A stretch of DNA of 64,000 bases from RBG-13-68-16 sp041494245. GTDB lineage: Bacteria > Acidobacteriota > Thermoanaerobaculia > Thermoanaerobaculales > Thermoanaerobaculaceae. Shown here in pieces: positions 38,651 to 46,836 of this stretch; the stretch's first letter is position 1, and every line of letters starts with the position of its first letter. The DNA is taken from positions 7,435-71,434 of the forward strand of contig JBGQAK010000019.1 in the NCBI GenBank assembly GCA_041494245.1, written 5' to 3'. The translations under genes and the position numbers were made by a program. The notes below the pieces were generated by a model. That model made no database searches. It was given only the letters and a program-made list of their open reading frames with translations, and was not told the origin of the DNA.

Positions 38651-39670
38651 ATGGCCAAACTTGAAACCAACCTCAACGCGTGCCGGCTCTCGAGCGAAAT
38701 GCTCCTGCGCCTCCGCAAAATCTTGCGCGACACCCTCGGCGCTCTCCACGGCAAGGGATGGCAGGAAATCGGGATCCCGGTCGAGATCCGGGACTTCCTC
38801 GTGCAGCGCCAGGCGAGAGAGGCCAGCATCAACTGGAACCTCAGCGACGACGCCGATGTGCTCGACTTCGCGGGGTTCCTCAACCTCTACGAGGTCATCT
38901 GCGCGAACGACCTCCTGTTTCAGCGCTTCCTCCCGTTCGCGCCCGACCCCAGCGTACTGCGCATTCGCTTCCTCGAGCTCGACACGATCCTCAGCCGCAT
39001 CGCCTACGCCAGGCCGATCTCGGAGGGGGACCTCGGCTTCCTTGTGAGCTTCGACGAGCGGCTCAGGAAGACCAACACGACGCCACCGACGGCTGAAGAG
39101 ATCGCCGCCGCGAAGGCGAGACCGCCGAAGGCCGTGGCGGCGGCGCCCCCTGCGGTGGAGGCCGCGCCGGCCCCGGCGCCCAGGCCCGCACCTCCCCCAC
39201 CGAAACCGCCCGCCCAGGAGGCGCCGGCTGCGCCGCTGGCGCCGCCACCTGCCCCGCCGCCGCCCGAGCCGGCGCCTGCGCCGGCCGTTGAAGCCCCCCA
39301 ACCGTCACCCGGCGCACCGGAGTTCGGGCCCAAGGAGCTCGAGGCGGCGCTCAAGCGCGCCGACGACAAGATGATCCTCGCGGCCCTGTACCAGGAGGTC
39401 ACAGCGCTCGCCGACGGCCTGTGGAACGGCTCGATCCAGTCCCAGCGGGCCAAGACCTGGGAGAAGGTGCGCGAGTCGCAGTGGTACCACGACCGTTTCG
39501 CAAAGCTGGCCCTGAAGCCGATCTCGGACTTCTTCGGTCTCTTCGAAACCGCCAAGGAGAAGGTTCTCTCCGGGACCTCCAAGAACGAACTCCAGGAGTT
39601 CCTCAAGGAGCACAGTTTCGTGCAGGTGCTGCTGGCGCTCAAGAGTCTCTTCAAGGCCCAAAAGGCGTAG
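38651..39670 (+). CDS. Protein of unknown function, two helical domains joined by a Pro/Ala linker
   Basis: A 339-aa protein that I do not recognise. The N-terminal ~135 residues are helical (LSSEMLLRLRKILRDTLGAL, FLNLYEVICANDLLFQRFLPF); the pattern faintly recalls a HEPN fold, which I cannot confirm. Residues about 155-220 are almost only Pro, Ala and Glu, a flexible linker. The C-terminal ~115 residues are again helical (ALKRADDKMILAALYQEVTALADGLWNG and FLKEHSFVQVLLALKSLF). There is no signal peptide. The ATG at 38651 is 9 bp after the LON-domain gene, so the two may act together. Confidence 0.75.
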   Translation: MAKLETNLNACRLSSEMLLRLRKILRDTLGALHGKGWQEIGIPVEIRDFLVQRQAREASINWNLSDDADVLDFAGFLNLYEVICANDLLFQRFLPFAPDPSVLRIRFLELDTILSRIAYARPISEGDLGFLVSFDERLRKTNTTPPTAEEIAAAKARPPKAVAAAPPAVEAAPAPAPRPAPPPPKPPAQEAPAAPLAPPPAPPPPEPAPAPAVEAPQPSPGAPEFGPKELEAALKRADDKMILAALYQEVTALADGLWNGSIQSQRAKTWEKVRESQWYHDRFAKLALKPISDFFGLFETAKEKVLSGTSKNELQEFLKEHSFVQVLLALKSLFKAQKA

Positions 39671-40333
39671 CTCGGAACTCCCTTTCCCGCCGCCGCATCG
39701 CCCCGAGCTTCGCATTGACCCCTTCCCACACTTCTCCTTTTTGGAATCCACTTCTTTTCCTTTTCTTGCCCCGCGGGCTGGGAGCAGTCGCTCGGGCTGC
39801 GCCCGCCGCCGACACCCCACGGCGATCGCCGCGCTCGGGTCCCGCGCGCCTCGGCGCGACGGCTCCTGTCGCCCGCGGTGCGGATTTCACCCCCACCCCC
39901 CTACAGCGCGGGGCACAACAGTCGGGGGGCTTTCAATCCGCCGGTGCCGCGGGTGGCCAATCCCTTCGAAGCCTGCGGGTACCGGACGCGCGAGCCGCGT
40001 TGGGGAGACAGCGGCGCCGCCTCACGCGAACGCCGAGGGGCCCCGACGCTGATCACGCAGTCCGGTCGCAGGCGGAGGAGTGTGCGGCCGCTACGCGGAG
40101 CGGTTTTCGGGCCGGGGGGTATTCATTCCGCCCGTCGGGTGAAGCGGCGATCTCTCCGGAGGCCGCGGGGTCCCCAGCGCGCGGATCCGGGACGGGGTAT
40201 CGGTGATCCCGCGGAGCGGGAGACACCGAGGGGCCCCGTTCCGGGACGCGCTGCTGGGTCGCGGCCGGAGGAGTTTCGGGCCGCCGCGCGTGGGGACGCG
40301 CAAGGCCCGAAGAGCGCTTCAACCGACGGGCAT
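39671..40333. repeat. Mosaic dispersed repeat, copy C (fills a convergent gap)
   Basis: No gene is supported. It is in the same orientation as copy B and more diverged. A CCCCGCGGGCTGGGAGC box occurs at about 39768. The core equivalent is 39921-40009, with the palindromic unit CCGGTGCCGCGGGTGGC at 39941-39957. The GAGGGGCCCCG-containing module follows once at about 40010-40090 and again, diverged, at about 40205-40310. It therefore looks like copy B with one module duplicated and the 24830-25125 segment shortened. Confidence 0.75.
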
Positions 40334-41791
40334 TTATGGTTTGCGGGCGAGCACCACGAAGTCGCGCGGGCCGGACAACCATTCGTCGAGACGCCGCGCG
40401 AGCTCGCGCACCGCCTTTGGCTGGGAAGGCTTGGCGAGCGCCTGGTCGGGGGGGAACGGCCGCAGCAGCCGCGTCTCGAGGACCTCGAACCCGAGAGCCC
40501 GCATCACGAATTCGAGCGCCTGCGGATGCACGGGGGCCCGGTGCGTCGGGTCGGCCCAGAACAGCCCCGCCCCGACCCGGAGCGAGTCCGGGTTGGGGCT
40601 CTCCACGAGCAGGAGGCCGCCGGGACGGAGCGCCGCCGCGGCCGCTTCCACGATCGACATCCAGGTCGCCGCCGGGAGGTGCTCGAAGATGTGGATGCAG
40701 GTCACCGCGCCCAAGCTTCCCGGCGTGCGATCGCGTAGCGTGGCGAGGGCATCGCCCACCTCCGCGGAAAGGCCCGGCCGCCGGCACGCCGCGACCATCG
40801 CCGGGTCGCTGTCCACCCCCTCGGCCTGCACCCCGGCGTCGCGCAGCGCCTCCAGCAGCTCCCCGCGGCCGCACCCGAGGTCGAGCACAGGACCTGCGGC
40901 TGCGAGCCAGGGCACGTAGCCGGCGGCACGCCCGAGGATCTCGGTGCGCGCCCCGCGGAAGCTATCCACGAAGCGAGTGGACGCGGCGGCCACCGCACGC
41001 GGAACCTCGGCCTCGATTCCGGGCTCGACCGCCACCCTCAGCGGTTCCCCCTGGGCCATCCGGTCCACGAGCCCGCCGAGCGTGGTGAGGTCCTCGTGGA
41101 GAGCGCCTACCAGGGCGTCGGTGCGTGCAGCCAGCGCCGGCAGCCGGGCATCTCGCAGCTCCTCGCCGAGAGTCTGGACCGCGCCTGCGACCTGCTGGAG
41201 GCCGTCGATGGCACTCTGCAGGCGCAGGAGGTCCTTCTCGACGTGCGGAACGTGCTCGTCGCGCAGCGACTCCAGCTCCCTCTGCATCGCCTCCGAGGCC
41301 TTCTGCAGGCCGGCCAGCGCCTCCTCGGACTGGGGCAGGCGCCGGTCCCGAACCGCTTCGACCTCGCGTTGGATCGTCTGTGCCGTCTCGCCCATGCGGT
41401 CGAGGCGTGCAGAAAGCCCGGGGAGGACGTGGTCCCGGGCGTTCTCGAACTCGCCGCGGGTCGCGAGGTAGGCGCGCCGGACATCCTCCGCCGCCGCCAG
41501 CGTCTGATCGACCCGCGTCTCCAGATGCCGCTGCAATTCCTGGAGGGCGGCCGACTCGCGCTGCAGGGCGGCGCCCAGCGCCACACCGGCCGCCTGCGTC
41601 TCGGTCAACGTCTTCTCGAGTGTGGCCATGCCCTGATCGATCCTCCCGAGGCGCGCATCGAGCGCGTCGCGGTACCCGCCCGCGGCGTCGCGCACGATGC
41701 GCCCCACCAGGCGCATCAGCCACCCGTGCGGCCTGCGTTCCGGCCGCTCGCTGGTGGGGTCCGCCCCGCCCGCGGGGGGATGGCCGCTCAC
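40334..41791 (-). CDS. SAM-dependent methyltransferase with long N-terminal coiled coil
   Basis: A 485-aa protein. Residues about 40-230 are a heptad-rich coiled coil (LGRIDQGMATLEKTLTETQA through LGEELRDARLPAL). The C-terminal ~200 residues are a class I methyltransferase with motif I VLDLGCGRGE, the acidic loop EGVDSDPAM and the motif CIHIFEHLPAATW. Coiled-coil/methyltransferase combinations occur in polysaccharide chain-length regulators of the WbdD type, though there the coiled coil is C-terminal. The GTG at 41791 is the likely start. It follows rplI by 6 bp, and its 3' end borders repeat copy C. Substrate unknown. Confidence 0.8.
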   Translation of the reverse strand: MSGHPPAGGADPTSERPERRPHGWLMRLVGRIVRDAAGGYRDALDARLGRIDQGMATLEKTLTETQAAGVALGAALQRESAALQELQRHLETRVDQTLAAAEDVRRAYLATRGEFENARDHVLPGLSARLDRMGETAQTIQREVEAVRDRRLPQSEEALAGLQKASEAMQRELESLRDEHVPHVEKDLLRLQSAIDGLQQVAGAVQTLGEELRDARLPALAARTDALVGALHEDLTTLGGLVDRMAQGEPLRVAVEPGIEAEVPRAVAAASTRFVDSFRGARTEILGRAAGYVPWLAAAGPVLDLGCGRGELLEALRDAGVQAEGVDSDPAMVAACRRPGLSAEVGDALATLRDRTPGSLGAVTCIHIFEHLPAATWMSIVEAAAAALRPGGLLLVESPNPDSLRVGAGLFWADPTHRAPVHPQALEFVMRALGFEVLETRLLRPFPPDQALAKPSQPKAVRELARRLDEWLSGPRDFVVLARKP

Positions 41792-41797
41792 AACGGC

Positions 41798-42259
41798 TTA
41801 TACCCCGCTCTCAGCGACCTCGGGCTCCACGTGCAGGGTCACCGGCACGCGCACATCACGGTGGAGGTGGATCTCCGCGGTGAACGTGCCCAGGCGCTTG
41901 ACGTGCTGCGCCAGGGCGATCCGCCTGCGCTCCACGGTGATCCCGCGCTCGGCCAGCGCCTCGGCGATGTCCGACGCGGTCACCGAACCGTAGAGGATGT
42001 CCTCCTCGCCGGCCCTACGCTTGAAGGTCAACTCCAGACCCGCGAACTTCGCAGCCATCGCCTCGGCCTCGCCCTTCTCCTTGGTCTGCTTGATCTCCCA
42101 GCGCTTCGTCTCCTGCTTGAAGCGAGCCAGGTTGGCGGCCGTGGCCTCGTAGGCGAGCCCCTTGGGGATCAGGTAGTTCCTGGCGAGACCGGTCTTGACC
42201 TCGATGGTCGCGCCGCGGTCGCCAAGATGCTCCACATGGTCGTTGAGAATCACCTTCAT
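41798..42259 (-). CDS. rplI: 50S ribosomal protein L9
   Basis: A 153-aa L9 with the signature start MKVILNDHVEHLGDRGATIEVK and GLARNYLIPKGLA, a long connecting helix (FKQETKRWEIKQTKEKGEAEA) and the C-terminal domain LYGSVTASDIAEAL. It binds 23S rRNA near the L1 stalk. The ATG overlaps the stop of the preceding membrane protein gene (ATGA). The rpsF-rpsR-DUF2232-rplI order is common in bacteria. Confidence 0.98.
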   Translation of the reverse strand: MKVILNDHVEHLGDRGATIEVKTGLARNYLIPKGLAYEATAANLARFKQETKRWEIKQTKEKGEAEAMAAKFAGLELTFKRRAGEEDILYGSVTASDIAEALAERGITVERRRIALAQHVKRLGTFTAEIHLHRDVRVPVTLHVEPEVAESGV

Positions 42260-43212
42260 GCTTCATGTCCTCCGTCGTCTGCTCCACCCCGGCGCAGGCG
42301 GAAGAAGGTGTCGGCCAGACCGAGGGCGGAGAAAACCAGCGCCACCGGAATCTGGAGGGCGAACACCACGACACCCAGCCGCACCCACCGGTTCCCGCCG
42401 AACCGGCGTCCGAGGTAGAAAAGGATGATAGCGAGGCCGTGCACGAAATACAACCCAAGCACGGTCACCAAAAGGTTTGCAGCCAGCCACTTGGCCGGCT
42501 CGGTCGCGAACACCCAGCCGAGCCCACCGACCACGAAGCCGACCGGCAGCCACTCCTCCGAGGTGTAGAGGGGGAACGGCTCCGAGCCCCGCGGGAGCCC
42601 CAGCATGGGCAGCCGCGGCCGCAGCCAGAGCGCGCTCGTCAGCACGTAGAGCGCCGCGAACGCCGGCGTAAGGTAGGCGGCCACCTGCATGGCGCGGGCC
42701 ACCAGCTCCTCGCCCTCCGGCCCCTCCCCGAGCAGGCGGACCAGCTCACCGGCGCCCGAGGTCATGCGTGCGAAGATCTGCACCAGCCCGTCGCCGGGCA
42801 TCGCCGGCCAGAACACCGCCGTCACGACTCCGGCCGAGATCGCCAGGGCGACGAGCGCGACGAGAGCGGCCCACCGCCCCGTGCTCCACGACCGGCGCAG
42901 CCAGGTCTCCACCGAAACAGCCGGCCACACGGCGACGAGCAGGTAGCCCACGCACGCCGCCACCAGCCAGGGCGTCTTGAAAAGGAACACCGCCGCGACC
43001 AGGCCGATCGCCACCCAGCCCCACGCCACGAACGAGGTGCGGCCCTTGGCCACCACGTGCACCAGCGGCAGCGGCGCCAGCAGCGCGAGGAAAACGCCGA
43101 CAAAGGGCAGCAGCGGCAGGCTCGCGAAGACCAGCAGGGAAAACAAACCCGCCATCCCCGGGCCGAACAGACGCAGGGATGGCGGTGCAGGGGCGACCGG
43201 CGAGGACGCCAT
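42256..43212 (-). CDS. DUF2232 (YybS-like) polytopic membrane protein
   Basis: A 318-aa protein with about eight membrane segments, of the DUF2232/YybS family that commonly lies between rpsR and rplI. The C-terminal half (ATEPAKWLAANLLVTVLGLYFVHGLAIILFYLGRR) is the conserved part. Function is unknown. The ATG at 43212 leaves a 13-bp gap to rpsR; a TTG at 43236 would overlap rpsR by 11 bp and add eight residues. Its stop overlaps the rplI ATG, so it may help set rplI translation. Confidence 0.85.
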   Translation of the reverse strand: MASSPVAPAPPSLRLFGPGMAGLFSLLVFASLPLLPFVGVFLALLAPLPLVHVVAKGRTSFVAWGWVAIGLVAAVFLFKTPWLVAACVGYLLVAVWPAVSVETWLRRSWSTGRWAALVALVALAISAGVVTAVFWPAMPGDGLVQIFARMTSGAGELVRLLGEGPEGEELVARAMQVAAYLTPAFAALYVLTSALWLRPRLPMLGLPRGSEPFPLYTSEEWLPVGFVVGGLGWVFATEPAKWLAANLLVTVLGLYFVHGLAIILFYLGRRFGGNRWVRLGVVVFALQIPVALVFSALGLADTFFRLRRGGADDGGHEA

Positions 43213-43225
43213 CAACGGCGGACTC

Positions 43226-43456
43226 TCAGTCCCCAAGGAAAGGCAGCAGCGCCATTAAGCGCGCCCGCTTGATCGCCTTGGTCAGCTTGCGCTGGTAGAT
43301 CGGGTTGGTGCCGGACACGCGCCGGGGAAGAATCTTGCCGGACACGGGCACGTACTGCCGGATGAGGTCGATGTCCTTGTAGTCGATGTACTCGATCCCC
43401 TCGGCGGTGAACTTGCAGGTCTTCTTCCGCTTGACGAAGTACTTCTTCTTCGGCAT
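43226..43456 (-). CDS. rpsR: 30S ribosomal protein S18
   Basis: A 76-aa S18 with KKTCKFTAEGIEYIDYKDIDLIRQYV, GKILPRRVSGTNPIYQRKLTKAIKRARLMALLPF, the 16S-binding region. The single zinc-type Cys at position 14 (KTC) remains, while other Cys residues of C+ forms are absent. It lies 1 bp after rpsF, its S6 partner. Confidence 0.98.
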   Translation of the reverse strand: MPKKKYFVKRKKTCKFTAEGIEYIDYKDIDLIRQYVPVSGKILPRRVSGTNPIYQRKLTKAIKRARLMALLPFLGD

Positions 43457-43457
43457 C

Positions 43458-43862
43458 TCACGCCTCCTCGGCGGGGACTGCCGCCGCCGCGGCCCCGGCG
43501 CGCTGTTCCCGCTTCTCGCGCTTGGCGGCCTTGTGCTCCGCGCGCACCTTTTCCATCTTGCGGGCGCGCTGCATCTCGCGGTCGAGGTTAAGGTTGAGGA
43601 ACCGCAGCACCTGGTCGGAGAGCTTGAGCCTGTACTCCAGGGGCTTCACCGCGGTTCCGGGGCCCTCGTACTGCCAAAACACGTAGAAGCCCTCACGGAC
43701 GTGCTTGATCGTGTAGGCAAGCGTGCGCTTGCCCCAGAGGTCCTCCTTGACGATGGAGGCACCCTCCTTGGTCAGGAGCTCCTTGAGCTCACCGAGGAAG
43801 GCGTTGCGCTCCTCGTCCGACAGGGTTGGATTCAGAATGACACCGAGTTCGTACAGCGGCAT
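43458..43862 (-). CDS. rpsF: 30S ribosomal protein S6
   Basis: A 134-aa S6 with MPLYELGVILNPTLSDEE, KRTLAYTIKHVREGFYVFW and the C-terminal SDQVLRFLNL. An Ala/Glu/Lys-rich tail extends the protein beyond the ~100-residue core. The ATG at 43862 follows AAAGGAG; the longer frame upstream is not conserved. It is first in the S6-S18-DUF2232-L9 operon behind a promoter at 43936-43964. Confidence 0.98.
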   Translation of the reverse strand: MPLYELGVILNPTLSDEERNAFLGELKELLTKEGASIVKEDLWGKRTLAYTIKHVREGFYVFWQYEGPGTAVKPLEYRLKLSDQVLRFLNLNLDREMQRARKMEKVRAEHKAAKREKREQRAGAAAAAVPAEEA

Positions 43863-43935
43863 GTGGTCTCCTTTCGGCCTTCGGCCCCCACGTCGAGGTG
43901 GGAGCAAGGGGTCCGCCATGCCCGGCGGAGGTCGA

Positions 43936-43964
43936 ATTCTATGCGCACGTGCGGCAAAAGGCAA
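43936..43964 (-). promoter_or_regulatory. Promoter and leader of the rpsF operon
   Basis: Minus strand: TTGCCT (43964-43959), 17-nt spacer, TAGAAT (43941-43936). The leader of about 66 nt holds CCCAC-CTCGA-GTGGG-type and GGCC-GAA-GGCC hairpins just before the Shine-Dalgarno sequence. S6:S18 autoregulatory leaders exist in many bacteria; this may be one. Confidence 0.6.
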
Positions 43965-44067
43965 GCCGGGAGGCCCGGCGGGGCCTGAGCGCCTTCCTTT
44001 CAGCGGCGCCTGGTGCCGCTCCGCGGCCGTTCTCGTTTTCCACGCAGGGGCAAGGACAGGAGTCTGT

Positions 44068-44655
44068 TCAGTCGGCTGCGGAGGCGGCGGGAGATGCCTG
44101 GTTGAACTGGGTGGCCGCGCGCGGGACCCCCAGGCGCAGCACGGCCTCGACGCAGTCGGCGGCGCGCTTCACCATCGCGGCCACCGTCTGCCGCTCGTCC
44201 TTCTCGAACGGGGCGAGGACGTACTCCGCGAGGTCGTCCCACGGATGCTCACCGCGGATGCCAAGGCGCAGCCGCGGAAACCCCTCGCCAAGCGCGTCCG
44301 CGAGCGAGCGCAGGCCGTTGTGGGTGCCCGGGCTTCCGCTCTGGCGAAGCCGGAGCTGGCCGAGGGGCAGCTCGACGTCGTCCACCACGACGAGGCACTG
44401 CCTAGGGATGAGCTCCTCCCCCTCGCAGAAGAGCGAGACCGCCTCGCCCGAGAGGTTCATGAACGTCTGCGGCTTGACGAGCCAGGTGGGGCGGCCGCCG
44501 CTTCGGCGGGCGACCCTCGAGCGGTAGCGGGTGCGCCAGCTGTCCATGCGCCACCGGCGCGCCATCTCGTCCATCACCGCGAAGCCCGCGTTGTGACGCG
44601 TGGCCGCGTACTCCGCACCGGGGTTGCCCAGCCCCACGACCGCCGCGATGTCCAT
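44068..44655 (-). CDS. pth: Peptidyl-tRNA hydrolase
   Basis: A 195-aa enzyme that frees tRNAs from drop-off peptidyl-tRNA. It has VGLGNPGAEYAATRHNAGF with the catalytic His, KPQTFMNLSGEAV and VVVDDVELPLGQLRLRQSGSPGTHNGLRS. The ATG at 44655 is 18 bp after rplY, the usual rplY-pth arrangement. The 205-bp stretch to rpsF contains only the rpsF promoter and leader and some GC-rich hairpins. Confidence 0.97.
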   Translation of the reverse strand: MDIAAVVGLGNPGAEYAATRHNAGFAVMDEMARRWRMDSWRTRYRSRVARRSGGRPTWLVKPQTFMNLSGEAVSLFCEGEELIPRQCLVVVDDVELPLGQLRLRQSGSPGTHNGLRSLADALGEGFPRLRLGIRGEHPWDDLAEYVLAPFEKDERQTVAAMVKRAADCVEAVLRLGVPRAATQFNQASPAASAAD

Positions 44656-44673
44656 CTGTGCGAGGCGCGCGTA

Positions 44674-45366
44674 CTACTCGGCCTCCTCGCCCTCCTCGGC
44701 CTCGGCGGCCCTGCCGCGTTTGATGACCTCGGGCTCGGCGGCCTCCTCCGTCGCGGCGGCGGCTGCAGCAGCCTCCTCGGCGGCCTTTTCCTCCTCCTCG
44801 GCCTTCACGTGGTGCGTGGCGACGGTGACGATTACCTTGTGGGGATCGTCCGCCAGCTTTGCGCCCTCGGGCAGCGGGATGTCGGCCGCGGTAAGGTGCT
44901 GGGAGAGTTGCAAGTGGCTGATGCCCACGTGAAACGCCTGCGGGATCTCCTCGGCCGAGCACTCCACGTGCAACGTGCGGCCCACCCAGTCGAGGAAGCC
45001 GCCGACCTTGACGCCTTCGGCCTCGCCCTCGAGCACGATCGGGACCTCGACCTTGAGGCGCTGACCCTTGATCACGCGGATGAAGTCCAGGTGCATGTAC
45101 TGCCGGGTGATCGGGTTGATCTGGGCGTCGCGCACCATCGCGTGACGCTCCTGCTTCGTTCCCTTCATCTTGAGCAGGAATATGGTGTTGCGGCCCTTCT
45201 CCTGGCGCAGCAGCTCGGTGACGGCGTGCCGGTCGATCACCACCGGCACCGACTCCTTGCCGCCGCCGTAGACAACCGCAGGGATCAGCCCCTGCTGGCG
45301 CAGCTTTCTGTTCGCACCCTTGCCGGCGGAGCTGCGGCGCTCCACCTCGATGACGAGCTCAGCCAT
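44674..45366 (-). CDS. rplY: 50S ribosomal protein L25, long (CTC) form
   Basis: A 230-aa 5S-rRNA-binding L25/CTC protein. The N-terminal L25 domain has RSSAGKGANRKLRQQGLIPAVVYGG and the C-terminal TL5 beta domain HVECSAEEIPQAFHVGISHLQ. An acidic Ala/Glu-rich tail follows (EEEEKAAEEAAAAAAATEEAAEPE). The ATG at 45366 follows GGAGG. It precedes pth and lies behind its own promoter at 45410-45438. Confidence 0.96.
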   Translation of the reverse strand: MAELVIEVERRSSAGKGANRKLRQQGLIPAVVYGGGKESVPVVIDRHAVTELLRQEKGRNTIFLLKMKGTKQERHAMVRDAQINPITRQYMHLDFIRVIKGQRLKVEVPIVLEGEAEGVKVGGFLDWVGRTLHVECSAEEIPQAFHVGISHLQLSQHLTAADIPLPEGAKLADDPHKVIVTVATHHVKAEEEEKAAEEAAAAAAATEEAAEPEVIKRGRAAEAEEGEEAE

Positions 45367-45409
45367 AAAACCTACCTCCACCCCGGCGGCCGCGCCGCAA
45401 GGGGCACGA

Positions 45410-45438
45410 AATGTACCACAAAAGGGCCTCCCTGTCGA
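45410..45438 (-). promoter_or_regulatory. Promoter of rplY-pth
   Basis: Minus strand: TCGACA (45438-45433), 17-nt spacer, TACATT (45415-45410), with TGTGG directly upstream of the -10. Confidence 0.6.
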
Positions 45439-45503
45439 CCAGCGGGCGCCCCAGCGCCTCGAGAAAGCGCCGCGGTACCTCGGCTGTCGCCCTGTTTTCT
45501 TTT

Positions 45504-45524
45504 CGAGCCCCGAGCACCCAGCCC
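45504..45524. repeat. Heptanucleotide tract
   Basis: Three period-7 units CGAGCCC, CGAGCAC, CCAGCCC, the complement-type of the CCCCGAG class, next to the inverted-repeat element at 45520. Confidence 0.6.
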
Positions 45525-45703
45525 GGATTGTTCATGAGGGGTCGTCGCGAGAGCGCGGAGGTGGCTGTCATGGTGGGGGCACGTAGGGGCGAGGAGGGGA
45601 GCCGTACTCGTCCAGTACGGCGGCACCCTCCGAGCCCCGAGTACGCTCGCCAGGGCGGCCAGATCCGCGCTCGCAGTAGACACCTTCGTGAATAGTCCGG
45701 GCT
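45520..45703. repeat. Inverted-repeat-bounded element in the prs-rplY gap
   Basis: The 355-bp gap between prs and rplY has no gene. Positions 45520-45537 (AGCCCGGATTGTTCATGA) and 45686-45703 (TCGTGAATAGTCCGGGCT) pair over 18 positions, and all three mismatches become G-U pairs in RNA. An inner hairpin CCGTACT-CGTCC-AGTACGG sits at 45602-45620. The right end shares an exact 17-mer with 20883-20899. It resembles a small non-autonomous (MITE-like) element or a structured RNA. Confidence 0.65.
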
Positions 45704-45721
45704 AATCCCGAGCCCCGGTCG

Positions 45722-46669
45722 TCAGACGAACAGGCTCGAGACCGAGGTGCCCTCGTGGATGCGTCGGATGGCCTCGCCCAGCAGCTCGGCCACCGAGAGC
45801 TGGCGGATCTTGGGGCAGGCGGCCGCCGCCGCGCCGAGGGGGATGGTGTCGGTGACGATCACCTGCTCCACCGACGCGGCCTGGATGCGCTCGACGGCGG
45901 GCCCCGAGAGCACGGGGTGGACGCCGGCCGCGAGCACGCGGGACGCCCCACGCGAGGTCAGCACCTCGGCGGTCTTCACCAGCGTGCCGGCGGTGTCGAC
46001 GATGTCGTCCACGATCACGCAGGGGCGGCCCTCGACGTCGCCGATGACGTTGAGCACTTCCGCGTGGTTGGGGCTGGTGCGGCGCTTGTCCATGATCGCG
46101 AGGCCCGCCTCCAGCCGCTTGGCGAAGGCGCGGGCCCTCTCGACGCCGCCGGCGTCGGGGGAGACGATGACCATGTCCGGGAGCTGCATGCGCCGGATCT
46201 CGTCGATCAGGACCGGCGCGGCGAAGAGGTGGTCGACCGGGATGTTGAAGAACCCCTGGATCTGGGCCGCGTGCAGGTCCATAGCGAGGATGCGCGTCGC
46301 CCCCGCCGAGGTGATGAGGTCGCAAATGAGCTTGGCGGTGATCGGGACGCGCGGGCGGTCCTTGCGGTCCTGGCGTGCGTAGCCGAAGTACGGGATCACC
46401 GCGGTGATGCCGCTTGCTGACGAGCGCCGGCAGGCATCCAGCAGGATCAGCAGCTCCATCAGGTTGTCGTTGGTCGGCGGGCAGGTGGGCTGGACAACGT
46501 AGACGTCGCCGCCGCGCACGTTCTCCTCGATCTGAGCGCCGTTCTCGCCGTCCGAGAAGTTGTACAGGCGCACCTGGCCCTGGGGAATCTGCAGGTAGTC
46601 GCAGATGCGCTCTGTCAGCTGCGGGTGAGCCCGGCCAGAGAATACAACCAACGGGTTCTGTTCGTGCAT
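45722..46669 (-). CDS. prs: Ribose-phosphate pyrophosphokinase (PRPP synthetase)
   Basis: A 315-aa class I PRPP synthetase, exactly the usual length, making PRPP from ribose 5-phosphate and ATP for nucleotide, His and Trp synthesis. It has FSDGENGAQIEENVRGGDVYVVQ, YFGYARQDRKDRPRVPI, MDLHAAQIQGFF, VSPDAGGVERARAFAKRL and the PRPP loop VIVDDIVDTAGT. The ATG at 46669 is chosen; the very long frame upstream is a shadow of spoVG-ispE. It lies downstream of tRNA-Gln and upstream of rplY-pth, close to the conserved lolB-ispE-prs-pth neighbourhood of proteobacteria. Confidence 0.98.
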   Translation of the reverse strand: MHEQNPLVVFSGRAHPQLTERICDYLQIPQGQVRLYNFSDGENGAQIEENVRGGDVYVVQPTCPPTNDNLMELLILLDACRRSSASGITAVIPYFGYARQDRKDRPRVPITAKLICDLITSAGATRILAMDLHAAQIQGFFNIPVDHLFAAPVLIDEIRRMQLPDMVIVSPDAGGVERARAFAKRLEAGLAIMDKRRTSPNHAEVLNVIGDVEGRPCVIVDDIVDTAGTLVKTAEVLTSRGASRVLAAGVHPVLSGPAVERIQAASVEQVIVTDTIPLGAAAAACPKIRQLSVAELLGEAIRRIHEGTSVSSLFV

Positions 46670-46691
46670 GCCAACCTCGCAACCACGGGTC

Positions 46692-46766
46692 TGGCTGGGG
46701 CGGCAGGACTCGAACCTGCACGTGCGGGATCCAAAGTCCCGTGGCTTACCATTTGCCGACGCCCCA
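46692..46766 (-). tRNA. tRNA-Gln (anticodon UUG)
   Basis: The minus strand reads TGGGGCG ... CGCCCCA as a perfect 7-bp acceptor stem. The anticodon loop CTTTGGA sits on a CGGGA/TCCCG stem, and GCAGG-TTCGAGT-CCTGC forms the T arm with TTCGAGT as the T loop. A G discriminator is followed by an encoded CCA (46694-46692). The anticodon TTG decodes CAA (and probably CAG) as glutamine. It lies between spoVG and prs in the same direction, so it may be processed from a shared transcript. Confidence 0.96.
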
Positions 46767-46836
46767 GTCGGCGCCGAGTCTAGTGCCCCGGCTGTCGCCT
46801 GTCCACAAAGCTCGGAGGCCTTTCCGAGCAGCGTTC

